From: an uncultured Bacteroidia bacterium
GTDB lineage: Bacteria > Bacteroidota > Bacteroidia > NS11-12g > UBA9320
Direction of reading: 5' to 3'
DNA length: 58,342 nt
Assembly: GCA_905478335.1 (NCBI GenBank)
Contig: CAJQIC010000023.1
Coordinates: forward strand, 1 to 58,342
A model generated the notes under the pieces. That model saw only the letters and a list, made by a program, of their open reading frames with translations. It did not search any database and was not told the origin of the DNA. The translations under genes were made by a program, and so were the position numbers. Positions 10,469 to 18,891 of the stretch are shown here, piece by piece (the first letter of the stretch is position 1; every line of letters starts with the position of its first letter).

Positions 10469-12175
10469 TCAAGCTATGACAGGGCTTTTACCTTTGTTTC
10501 GACTTATTTTTTGAACAGTATATGATAAGACGAAGACCAAAACGGCGGCGATTAAATTGTACCATAGATATCCAACAGAAATGTTGAACCCGATAAATTC
10601 ACTAATGTTCTTGTCGAAGAAATATAAAATCAGCACCACTGCTTCTGAGATTATAGCAGCGATAAAAACGGCATTTCCGCGAATTTTTTTGGCATAAAAA
10701 CCGACTAAGAATACGCCCAGAACGGTGCCATAAAACAACGATCCTAAAATGTTTACGGCTTCCACTAAGCTATCCAGGAATTGAGCCATCAACGCAAATG
10801 CTATGGCAAAAAGACCCCAACCCGCCGTCATCCATTTACTTACACGAACAATGTTTTTCTGTTTCGTCTCAGGAGTTAAATTTTTGTAATAGTCAACAAC
10901 TGTAGTGGTAGCCAAGGCGTTGAGTTCAGCTGCTGTTGACGACATAGCTGCAGAAAATATGACTGCCATGAGCAAGCCAATTAAGCCAATTGGTAAATAA
11001 TCCAATACAAAGGTGATAAACACAAAGTCACTTTCCTTCTCTACCGGAGCATTGTAACCGGATTGTTTAATAACTGCATTTATCTCTGAATTAATGGTGT
11101 TTTTTTCCTCATCAAAGAAGTCCTTTTGAGCGGTGTACGAGTCAAAATCACTTTCCATTAGCTCTTTCTGTGTTTCAAACAACGCGTTTTTACGCATTGT
11201 GAGTTCTTCAAACTGTGTACTGTAGTCAGACGATTGTACGTGAGTGATGGCAAGCTCGTCAAAATGAACGGGCGGCTTATTCACTTGGTAAAAAACAAAA
11301 ACAAATACACCGAGCAACAAGATGAAAAACTGCATGGGTATTTTGAGAATGGCATTAAAGTATAAGCCAGTTCGAATCTCTTTTATTGATTTACCTGAAA
11401 TGTACCGCTGTACTTGGCTCTGGTCAGTGCCGAAATACGATAACATGAGAAATGTGCCAGCAATTAATCCTGACCAAATGTTATACTTTTCGTGCATGTC
11501 AAATTTCCAATCGATTGCATTTAATCTGCCGCCAACTGATGCAACTTCCATGATTTCTCCGCCTGTGAGGTGCTCAGAGAGTCCTCGATAAAGGAAGACA
11601 AACGCAATTATCAACCCAGCGAAAATGACGGCCATTTGCTGCTTGTGGGTTTGTGTTACGGCGTTTGTGCCCCCAGAAACCGTATATAAAATGACCAGAA
11701 TACCGATGACGAGAATATTGATGTGAAGCGGTAACCCAAGTATCTGACTGAGAATGATCGAAGGTGCGTAGATTGTGATGCCTGCGGCCAACCCGCGTTG
11801 CACCAAGAACAAAGAGGCCGTTAGTAATCGCGTTTTGCCATCAAACCGTTGTTCCAAATACTCATACGCCGTATAGATCTTTAGCTTGTGGTATAAGGGT
11901 ACAAATGCAAATGCAATGATGACCATGGCAATAGGTAGTCCGAAGTAAAACTGGACAAACTCTAAGCCGGTTTGATAGCCTAATCCCGGTGTGGACAGAA
12001 AGGTTATGGCACTGGCTTGTGTTGCCATAATAGACAGACCAATCGCCCACCAAGGTGTGTTTTTGTCAGAAGCTAAATAACCTGCTTCGTTTTTGATTCC
12101 ACGTGTTTTGTAGATACCGTAAACGGTGATGAAAACCAATGTGCCAAAAAGAACGGACCAGTCTATCCAATGCAT
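10469..12175 (-). CDS. Sodium:solute symporter (SSS family)
   Basis: 568 residues, an inner-membrane protein with about 12-14 hydrophobic helices. The N-terminal half has the family pattern, including ASAITFLSTPG, a region involved in sodium and substrate binding in SSS transporters, and AMSSTAAELNALATTTVVDYY in the middle. A polar insertion of about 80 residues (roughly 285-365) lies between membrane segments. The substrate cannot be told from the sequence; Bacteroidota relatives are often assigned to sugars, sialic acid or amino acids. The start lies 1 bp after the stop of the DUF4340 gene upstream, so the two are probably translationally coupled. Confidence 0.9.
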   Translation of the reverse strand: MHWIDWSVLFGTLVFITVYGIYKTRGIKNEAGYLASDKNTPWWAIGLSIMATQASAITFLSTPGLGYQTGLEFVQFYFGLPIAMVIIAFAFVPLYHKLKIYTAYEYLEQRFDGKTRLLTASLFLVQRGLAAGITIYAPSIILSQILGLPLHINILVIGILVILYTVSGGTNAVTQTHKQQMAVIFAGLIIAFVFLYRGLSEHLTGGEIMEVASVGGRLNAIDWKFDMHEKYNIWSGLIAGTFLMLSYFGTDQSQVQRYISGKSIKEIRTGLYFNAILKIPMQFFILLLGVFVFVFYQVNKPPVHFDELAITHVQSSDYSTQFEELTMRKNALFETQKELMESDFDSYTAQKDFFDEEKNTINSEINAVIKQSGYNAPVEKESDFVFITFVLDYLPIGLIGLLMAVIFSAAMSSTAAELNALATTTVVDYYKNLTPETKQKNIVRVSKWMTAGWGLFAIAFALMAQFLDSLVEAVNILGSLFYGTVLGVFLVGFYAKKIRGNAVFIAAIISEAVVLILYFFDKNISEFIGFNISVGYLWYNLIAAVLVFVLSYTVQKISRNKGKSPVIA

Positions 12176-12176
12176 T

Positions 12177-13229
12177 TTAATTGGTTCTATTAATGAAGTC
12201 TTCTGCTGTTTTTAAAACCTTGTTAAACGTGTAATCTTGTACAATTAACACGCGATCAATTTTGTTGTACAACGCGTAATATCGAGAGGGATCTTGAGCC
12301 AAAGCGTTTCCGTCTTTGTCGTACAAACCATGCATTTTTTCGTTTGATTCTTTGTAGTAAAACTGTAGTTCGTCCATTCCTCGATTGCTGCTTTTGACAC
12401 GGATGGTGCAGAAAGGGGTGGCCGTTCTAAGGGAATCTATGAGCGAATCACTTGTTGTAAAAACGAAGGTTTCGTAGTTCAGCTTTTCAAATAAGGTCAT
12501 GTACGATTTAATGGCACCCGTGTTCTTGTTTTCTTCTGAGATCACTTCAGAGGTCATGGCAAATTTATCGTTCGGTTTGGATTCAATCTGGAAACTTTTT
12601 GAAGACTCTGGGTAGGTAACTTCAATCTGTTCAATCTCGGATTTTGGGCTACCGAATACAGTTGGACTCACCCACTCATCTTCCTCCAGCTCATACCGAG
12701 AGTTTACAAAGCCGTTAAATCCTGGTATTTGCATTATCATTGGCTTGCTTTCGCCTGGAAACTTGAAGTAAGTGCCCAATTGGGTTGGGGTGGTATTGCC
12801 AACGATATATACTTTGCTCGGTTCAGGTTGGTTGTTCCGATATACTTCAACCTTAATCCCATTAATGCTCATATACTTTAGTATGTTGGGTACAGCCGCT
12901 TTGGGTGCCGGGCCTTGAACTTCGACTTTGGCCATAGTCTCGTTTAGCAGAAAGTTTACCTTTTTTTGCCATGCAGGATGTTTGTCATTGATTGTCCATG
13001 AATCATCTGCTTGTTTTCTTAAAAAGATTTGTTTGTCGCCAGATTGATTCGTCATGAAAATCATGGTGACTTCATTCGTTTGATCAACAGCAAAATCTTG
13101 GTAATCTCCTGGCGTATTGCCTGTTTTTGGTTGCTTTTTTAGAAAATATAGACCACCCAATATGGCCAATAGAGCTATAAAAATGAGGACGTAACGTTTC
13201 GATTGCATAAATCTATTTAAGTGAGACAA
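12177..13229 (-). CDS. DUF4340 domain protein, membrane-anchored
   Basis: 350 residues. One N-terminal membrane segment (about 13-30) is followed by a large beta-rich extracytoplasmic region resembling DUF4340: an early stretch on whether the residues are bound to a peptide-like ligand (IFLRKQADDSWTIND) and repeated short sheet segments. DUF4340 proteins are often encoded near ABC transporters of the GldFG type; here the partner is an SSS symporter instead. A second ATG at 13208 would also give a plausible anchor. Function unknown; probably faces the periplasm. Confidence 0.7.
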   Translation of the reverse strand: MSHLNRFMQSKRYVLIFIALLAILGGLYFLKKQPKTGNTPGDYQDFAVDQTNEVTMIFMTNQSGDKQIFLRKQADDSWTINDKHPAWQKKVNFLLNETMAKVEVQGPAPKAAVPNILKYMSINGIKVEVYRNNQPEPSKVYIVGNTTPTQLGTYFKFPGESKPMIMQIPGFNGFVNSRYELEEDEWVSPTVFGSPKSEIEQIEVTYPESSKSFQIESKPNDKFAMTSEVISEENKNTGAIKSYMTLFEKLNYETFVFTTSDSLIDSLRTATPFCTIRVKSSNRGMDELQFYYKESNEKMHGLYDKDGNALAQDPSRYYALYNKIDRVLIVQDYTFNKVLKTAEDFINRTN

Positions 13230-13315
13230 ATGTAATGGCTAATTGTTTACAGAAGTAGCTCAATTGACTAACGGAAAAGTTGGTTTAACCATCGCGGAAT
13301 AAATCAATCAAATGG

Positions 13316-14005
13316 CTACATCAAACCTTCATCAGCGAAGCTGAAATGACTGACTTGGGTTACGATGATATGGTCTAACACCTGTATGTCAAGTAGTTTA
13401 CCTGCAGAGGTCAATTTGGTGGTAAGGCTTATGTCAGCTTGACTAGGCTTGAGTTGTCCACTGGGGTGATTGTGCGCAAGAATAATGGCCGAGGCCTTAT
13501 GTTGGAGCGCTGCGTTAAACACCAATTTGGGGTCAACGATTGTTTGAGACATGCCTCCTTTGCTTATGCATAAGGACCGAATAATGTGGTTGGCTCTGTT
13601 GAGTAATACAACATGAAATTCCTCGTGACTCAAGTCTGCAATTTTGTGGGATAGGAAATCGTAAACGTCTTGGCTTGAGGTTATTTTTTGGGCAATGACC
13701 ACAGCTTGGGCTGTTCTTCTTGTACCGAGTTCAAGTGCACTGATAATCATTATGGCTTTTGCTGGTCCTATACCGTCTATGGAGCATATCTCGTTCAATG
13801 GTAGCTTTACCAATTGGTTAAGGTCATTTTTAGCCATGTACAGTAATTCACGCGCTAAGTCGACGGCTGATTTGTTTTTGGTTCCGGTAGAAAGTAATAT
13901 TCCAATAAGTTCTGCGGTGCTTAGGCTTGATTTGCCTTGGTTAAGAAGTTTTTCTCGTGGACGTTCATCCACAGCTCGGTTTTTAATGGCTATGTAGTTT
14001 GACAT
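13316..14005 (-). CDS. radC: RadC family JAB/MPN+ protein
   Basis: 229 residues from the ATG at 14005; a TTG start four codons upstream would sit against the terminator and is not favoured. The N-terminal part has a helix-hairpin-helix (about 74-85, CSIDGIGPAKA). The C-terminal RadC domain has the JAMM metal site: Glu in SHEEFHVV (about 128) and HNHPSG with a following Asp (178-190). Traditionally called a DNA repair protein, but its true role is unsettled. It lies downstream of rpsT, separated by a strong terminator, so it probably relies on readthrough or its own promoter. Confidence 0.93.
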   Translation of the reverse strand: MSNYIAIKNRAVDERPREKLLNQGKSSLSTAELIGILLSTGTKNKSAVDLARELLYMAKNDLNQLVKLPLNEICSIDGIGPAKAIMIISALELGTRRTAQAVVIAQKITSSQDVYDFLSHKIADLSHEEFHVVLLNRANHIIRSLCISKGGMSQTIVDPKLVFNAALQHKASAIILAHNHPSGQLKPSQADISLTTKLTSAGKLLDIQVLDHIIVTQVSHFSFADEGLM

Positions 14006-14015
14006 AGCACAAAAC

Positions 14016-14050
14016 AAAAAGGCTCTTGACGTAATGCCAAGAGCCTTTTT
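14016..14050. terminator. Bidirectional intrinsic terminator between rpsT and radC
   Basis: A perfect 13-bp inverted repeat (AAAAAGGCTCTTG ... CAAGAGCCTTTTT) with a 9-bp loop. Runs of T occur on both strands. It ends transcription of rpsT on the minus strand, 24 bp after its stop codon. Confidence 0.9.
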
Positions 14051-14073
14051 TAAATGTATCTTTAGTTAATGGC

Positions 14074-14325
14074 CTATAAACCGTTAACGTGCTTAGTTAA
14101 GCTACTTTTTAAGTTAGCCACTTTGTTTTTGTGAATGATATTCTTTTTAGCCAATTTGTCCATCATTGAAAAAGTCTCTTTCAATAATCCTTCAGCTTCC
14201 TTTTTTTCAGTAGCCGCGCGAAGTCTTTTGATCCAAGTACGCGTAGTTTTATGCTGGTACTTGTTACGTTCGTTTTTCGCCTCGTTGCTTCTAATTCTCT
14301 TTAGTGCGCTTTTGTGATTCGCCAT
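14074..14325 (-). CDS. rpsT: Small ribosomal subunit protein bS20
   Basis: 83 residues, very basic, the expected size. It begins MANHKSALKRIRSNEAKNER, the typical N-terminus of S20, and is helical throughout with a conserved AAKKNIIHKNKVA-like region. It binds 16S rRNA early in 30S assembly. Transcribed alone, with a -7 box at 14345-14352 and an intrinsic terminator downstream. Confidence 0.97.
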   Translation of the reverse strand: MANHKSALKRIRSNEAKNERNKYQHKTTRTWIKRLRAATEKKEAEGLLKETFSMMDKLAKKNIIHKNKVANLKSSLTKHVNGL

Positions 14326-14344
14326 TGTAATTTTTTAAGGATTG

Positions 14345-14352
14345 CAAAGGTA
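14345..14352 (-). promoter_or_regulatory. Candidate -7 box (TACCTTTG) of rpsT
   Basis: On the minus strand TACCTTTG matches TAnnTTTG, 19 bp upstream of the rpsT ATG, preceded by a very AT-rich stretch. This is a good placement for the promoter of a ribosomal protein gene in Bacteroidota. Confidence 0.6.
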
Positions 14353-14399
14353 TTATTAATAATTAAAAATGGAAAAGTTTTTTGAATAGTTTTTTAAGT

Positions 14400-14963
14400 C
14401 TACGCAAAGCCTTTTTTAGGATAGGATTCTTGTGCTGAACTTGTACGCTTTACTACAACATTACTAGGCACCTCAGTGCTGATGTTGCAACCCGCGCCAA
14501 TCGTCACGTTGTTGCCAATTCGGGCGCCTGGAACAATGCTGCAATTTGCCCCTATCCAAACATCGTTTCCGATGGTTACACCCTTTGATTCACCAATTTT
14601 TGTATGGTCATTTTGGGCATGATTTGTTGTTGCAATTATGGTGTTGGGCCCAATAATCACATTACTCCCAATTTTTAAACCTCCCGAAGCATTGATGTAG
14701 CATCCGATGCTACCGCCAGGATAAGACGATTTGTCCTTTTCTATTCGATTCCAATTGATTATTTGTGATCTAAAATCGACAGGCCAAGGTACCGACCCAT
14801 TAATCCTTAATATTTTTTGAAAGAAGAAGTATCGTTTGAATAATTGAAAGTAGTACACATCGTTCTCATACAAGTTTTGAAAACTTGGGTATGCAAGCCC
14901 CATAATTGATTTAAACACAATACGGTCTAACTTGATGAAGATATATTTAAGCACCTTTTTCAA
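14400..14963 (-). CDS. Left-handed beta-helix acyltransferase (hexapeptide family)
   Basis: 187 residues. The C-terminal two thirds are hexapeptide repeats ([IV]G-x4 rhythm: IGSNVIIGPNTII, IGNDVWIGANCSI, IGNNVTIGAGCNI) as in serine O-acetyltransferase and WecJ/MaoC-type sugar O-acetyltransferases. A His in the TTNHAQND loop (about 114) is a likely catalytic residue. The N-terminal ~65 residues are basic and aromatic. It overlaps the flippase gene by 4 bp, so the pair is translationally coupled. It probably acetylates a polysaccharide or its precursor. Confidence 0.85.
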   Translation of the reverse strand: MKKVLKYIFIKLDRIVFKSIMGLAYPSFQNLYENDVYYFQLFKRYFFFQKILRINGSVPWPVDFRSQIINWNRIEKDKSSYPGGSIGCYINASGGLKIGSNVIIGPNTIIATTNHAQNDHTKIGESKGVTIGNDVWIGANCSIVPGARIGNNVTIGAGCNISTEVPSNVVVKRTSSAQESYPKKGFA

Positions 14964-16351
14964 AATATCCAGTAACGCAAAGTAAAGCCAACGACCAAAC
15001 TTATAGCAATAATAAATATCCCCGCTAAAAGTTTGAAAATTGGATTATGGCCAATAAGTCTAAAGCAGGCGGTCAGCATGCCGAGTCGAACCAGTATGCC
15101 AACTACGGCAAAAACCATCAAGCCCATATAGATGTCATTCGTGTAATGAAAGGTGATTAACAGTGCCGTGCCAGTCAGTAACGCAAACAGACTTGTAAAT
15201 ACAAATTGCAATTTGAGTCGATTGTACACTTCAAAGGCAACCGCAAAAGGACTTGATATGTACATGGCAAAACAGAACAGGACCATGATTTGAGTCATAA
15301 CACCAGAAACTTCCCAGCCTTCGCCTAAAATGAACGGAGTGATTACGTCGCCCCAAACAACCATTACCACAACAGGGATTAATGCCAGAAAGAATAAAAA
15401 GTAGAGGATGTTATAACCCAGCTTAATGGCTTCTGATGTATTGTCCTTAATTCTAGCTAAACGTTCAAATAAAACCTGGCTAATGGCATAACTTACTGCT
15501 GTCAGAGGCAAATAGGTAAGCTTCATAGCATTTCCATAATGACCGTTTGATTCTCGGTCGAAAAAGAACAGGATGAGAAATACAGGGATTTGAGCACCTA
15601 TTACGTTGATCAAACTCCCAGGCATTGCCCAGTTTCTGAAAGATTTATACTTGTGCCATAATGCTTTGATTTGGTCTACTTCAATGGAGGCGTTTTCTTT
15701 TATACGTTTAGGTAAGAACAAGACCACACTGAGTAATTGTCCAAGGCTATGGCCTACAATTAGGCCGTTTGGGCCATTAAATTTTAAGGCACCATGAAGC
15801 AGTTTGTAGCCTGAACTACCAACAAAGGTCGCAATACGATTGCCGCTTAGCTTTTTGTATTTTTTTTCTCGATTCCACCACACATTTAATATATCCACCA
15901 TTGCGGTAAGAAAAATGGTGATGGGTACTAGATATAACCAGCTTGGCGGCTTTGTGAAACCCAGATAAGTCGAAAATGGGTTTTGTAGTAGAAGTAATAT
16001 GATGTACGAAATAATCAGAAAAGAGACGTTGATGATTACCGAAAGTTTGACCAAAGACTTGGCTTTGTTTCGGTCGTCTTCAACCATTATAGATTGATCG
16101 TATTTTAGGGTAAAAAAGGCTGCGCCAACAGCCATTAAAGACATGAATAGTGTCATGTCGCCATGGACCCCAGGGTCTGGGAAAAGTCTTGTTAAGGCAG
16201 GAACAACCACAACCAATGAAATGAGTTGGGTTATGCTTGAGCTGCCAAATAGCATCCCAGCGTTTTTTAAGAAGTCACTTTTTAGAAATGAAGTTAACGA
16301 CACCGTGGCGAAGTACGTATTTCTTTTAGACTTAAAAAATTGGTTTGACAC
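14960..16351 (-). CDS. Wzx-like polysaccharide flippase / MOP-superfamily transporter
   Basis: 463 residues with about 12-14 hydrophobic helices, typical in size for the polysaccharide-transport branch of the MOP superfamily. Such proteins flip lipid-linked oligosaccharides across the inner membrane. Coupled to an O-acetyltransferase, but no glycosyltransferases lie beside it, so the rest of the pathway must be elsewhere. The start at 16351 is 32 bp from the divergent sensor kinase gene. Confidence 0.85.
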   Translation of the reverse strand: MSNQFFKSKRNTYFATVSLTSFLKSDFLKNAGMLFGSSSITQLISLVVVVPALTRLFPDPGVHGDMTLFMSLMAVGAAFFTLKYDQSIMVEDDRNKAKSLVKLSVIINVSFLIISYIILLLLQNPFSTYLGFTKPPSWLYLVPITIFLTAMVDILNVWWNREKKYKKLSGNRIATFVGSSGYKLLHGALKFNGPNGLIVGHSLGQLLSVVLFLPKRIKENASIEVDQIKALWHKYKSFRNWAMPGSLINVIGAQIPVFLILFFFDRESNGHYGNAMKLTYLPLTAVSYAISQVLFERLARIKDNTSEAIKLGYNILYFLFFLALIPVVVMVVWGDVITPFILGEGWEVSGVMTQIMVLFCFAMYISSPFAVAFEVYNRLKLQFVFTSLFALLTGTALLITFHYTNDIYMGLMVFAVVGILVRLGMLTACFRLIGHNPIFKLLAGIFIIAISLVVGFTLRYWIF

Positions 16352-16383
16352 GACATAGGCCTTTAATTTGAAGTTCTTGTCGT

Positions 16384-18133
16384 ATGAGAACAGTCCAAAC
16401 CAAAGCCTTTGTACTCATTAGTTTTATACTATTGAGTGTACAGGCAAAATCACAAGTCAAAGATTCACTGCTTATCACGCAGTTGGGTGCGCAATCGCTT
16501 AATGTGGTTTATGGGGACGCGGATTCGGCAAAACTCCTCATCGACCAAGCCATGGCCCTATCCATCGCCACAGAGCATGATGGTTTGTTGGGCCTACCAT
16601 AAGGCTGTAGATTATGCAAAACGACAAAAGAATAAAAAGACAATGGCGGCGACTTACAACAATATTGGGTTGCTCCATTGGAATTTAAATCAGTTGACAG
16701 ATGCCTCAGAAAACTTCTTTGAAGCAGCCAAAATATATGAGTCGATTGGTGATGAAAAAGGTTTGGCCAATGCCTATAGCAACATTGCTCTAATATTCGA
16801 AGACCAGCAACGACCAGATGATGCGTTAGCCTATGCACGTAAATCATTGAACATTAGGACTAAAATTAGGGACTCCCTAAACATTGGGCGTTCCTATGCT
16901 AACATTGGAATATTTATTAGTCAGAAAGGCGATCATGATTCTGGGATTTATTATAACAACTTGGCGTTGCCTTATTTTCAAAGTGTAGGTAATAGTTATG
17001 GTATTAGTCTTTGCTTACACAATATGGGAACGGATTTTCATTTACTGAATGCAACGGATAGCGCGCTGGTGTACGCACGAAAAGCGCTCGACCTTAGATT
17101 AGAACTTGGCAATAAGAAATACATAGCCGCCAGTTATAGTCTTTTAGGGAGTATTTACAGAACAAGAAAAGATTACGAGCAGAGCGATAAAGCATATCGA
17201 GAAGCTGGGGCTATTTACGAAAGATATAATGTGCAAGGTGAGCTCTGGAAAACGTACAACCGATTGGCATTTGTTAACGAAAAAATGGGGGAAAGGGATT
17301 CTGCATTAAAGTTTCTAAAAGCGCGTGTATCCATTACAGATACCTTACATAGTGAAGCTAAAATTGCCAAGCTGTACGAAATTGAAGAAAAGTATGAGTC
17401 AGAAAAAACCAAACGTGAGCTTGCTGAGACCAATGGTAAGTTGGCCGTAAAAAAACAGCAAAGTCAATTCTTGATTTTCATTATTGTCTTGGGCATTTTG
17501 CTGGCGCTCATTATCGGGTATTTGGTCTTGCAGCGTATGGCTAAAAATCGCGAAGCAAAAGAAAAAGAGTTGCTGCTACAAAAGCTTGAAATTTCTCGAG
17601 AGCTGCACGACAATATTGGGTCTCAGCTTACCTATCTTAATGTCAAATTGGAACAACTCAAAGGAGAAAATATCGTCGATAATTTACCTGAAGTTAAGCA
17701 TTTCGCTAAAAACACGATTACAGATTTGCGCTCAGCCATTTGGGGGCTAAGCAAAGACATCACTGTTAAGGATTTTGAGATGAAAATTGCAAGTGAAGTC
17801 CAGAAGGCACAAAGCAAAAACCTACAGGTAGTGTTAGACTTTACATCGAGTTATCACGGTAAGCTCAATTCGATAACGGCGGTAAACGCGTTGCGCATTT
17901 GCCAAGAGGCACTGCAAAATGCAGTTAAGCACGCAGAGGCGAGTCTCATAAACATTGTCATCTCGATAGGTGAGTTTAATTTGGTAGCCACAATTACCGA
18001 TAATGGCAAAGGCATTGATGGCTCAAAAAGTGGTTTTGGCAGGCGGTCGATGGAGCAACGGGCAGAGAAAATGGGGGCAACTCTTAGCATAACAACTGGT
18101 AAAAACGGGACGTCTGTCCGGTTGGATAAATAG
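16384..18133 (+). pseudogene. TPR sensor histidine kinase (HisKA_3 type), frameshifted
   Basis: Two frames together make one protein. The first (from 16384) gives a signal peptide and the start of a TPR region and stops at 16602. The reading continues one base to the right from about 16590 (AYHKAVDYAK). Removing one G from the GGG run at 16590-16592 restores a continuous protein of about 580 residues. The downstream part has TPR repeats, a coiled stretch, one membrane helix, the DHp motif ELHDNIGSQL with the phospho-acceptor His, and a HATPase domain (N-box EALQNAVKHA, G-box DNGKGI). NarL-type kinases of this build pair with LuxR-type regulators, as the next gene is. Sequencing error in the homopolymer is the main alternative. 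Confidence 0.8.
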
Positions 18134-18181
18134 GGCAAATGACTTATGTTATAATTTCTTAATGAGAAGCAATATTGTAGG

Positions 18182-18823
18182 ATGATAAAAGTAGCGCTAG
18201 CAGAAGACAATGTGTTTCTTGGTCAAAATATGATGGACCAGTTAACCGCCAATCCCGACATTCAGTTTAAGTTTTGGGCACAAAACGGAAAATCTTTGTT
18301 GGAAAGTTTGGCAACAGGAGAACTGGTTGATTTGGTGATTATGGATATTGAGATGCCTGTTATGAATGGGATTGAGGCCACGTCGATAATAAATCAGCAA
18401 TATCCACACATCAAGATAATGATGTCGACCGTATTTGATGACGACGAGAATCTCTTTAATGCTATAAAAGCAGGAGCAAGCGGTTACTTGCTGAAAGACG
18501 AACCGTTTGAAAAGGTATTAGAAAGTATAAAAGAAGTAATGACTGGCGGAGCGCCTATGACAGCCAGTATCGCCATGTAAACGTTGAAGCTGCTTCGATC
18601 AAACCCAATAGATGTAGAGCCTTCAAAAGATTTTAATCTGACTAGTCGCTAGACGGAAATATTGGAGCAGTTGTGTCAAGGGTTGAGTTATAATCAAATC
18701 GCCGACAATCTTATTATCAGCCCTAAAACGGTACGTAAACACATAGAAAATGTGTACGGAAAACTCAATGTGCATTCCAAAGTGGAGGCGCTTAAAGTCG
18801 CGCAGAAGAACAGATTGGTCTAG
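18182..18823 (+). pseudogene. NarL/LuxR-type response regulator with two in-frame stops
   Basis: The receiver domain is intact (Asp55 in MDIEMP, Lys in LLKDEP). It ends at a TAA (18578-18580), giving 132 residues. The same frame continues without a shift: TLKLLRSNP, then LTSR, a TAG (18650-18652), and TEILEQL..GLSYNQIADNL..SPKTVRKHIENVYGKLNVHSK, a standard LuxR helix-turn-helix ending at TAG 18821-18823. The TAG stands where nearly all relatives have Glu (LTxRE), a single-base change from GAG. A stand-alone receiver could still be made, but the DNA-binding half cannot be. It lies 48 bp after the broken kinase. Confidence 0.88.
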
Positions 18824-18891
18824 ATATACGGCATTTGTCGTATAGTCTTTCTTCTAGGTGCTGTCGTTCTTTGAATCAAAATAGAATGACA

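Noticed and set aside
18182-18823. Recoding or stop readthrough in the response regulator
   Set aside because: TAA and TAG here, plus TGA and TAA in the T9SS pseudogene, are all used as normal stops by other genes, so a changed code does not fit.
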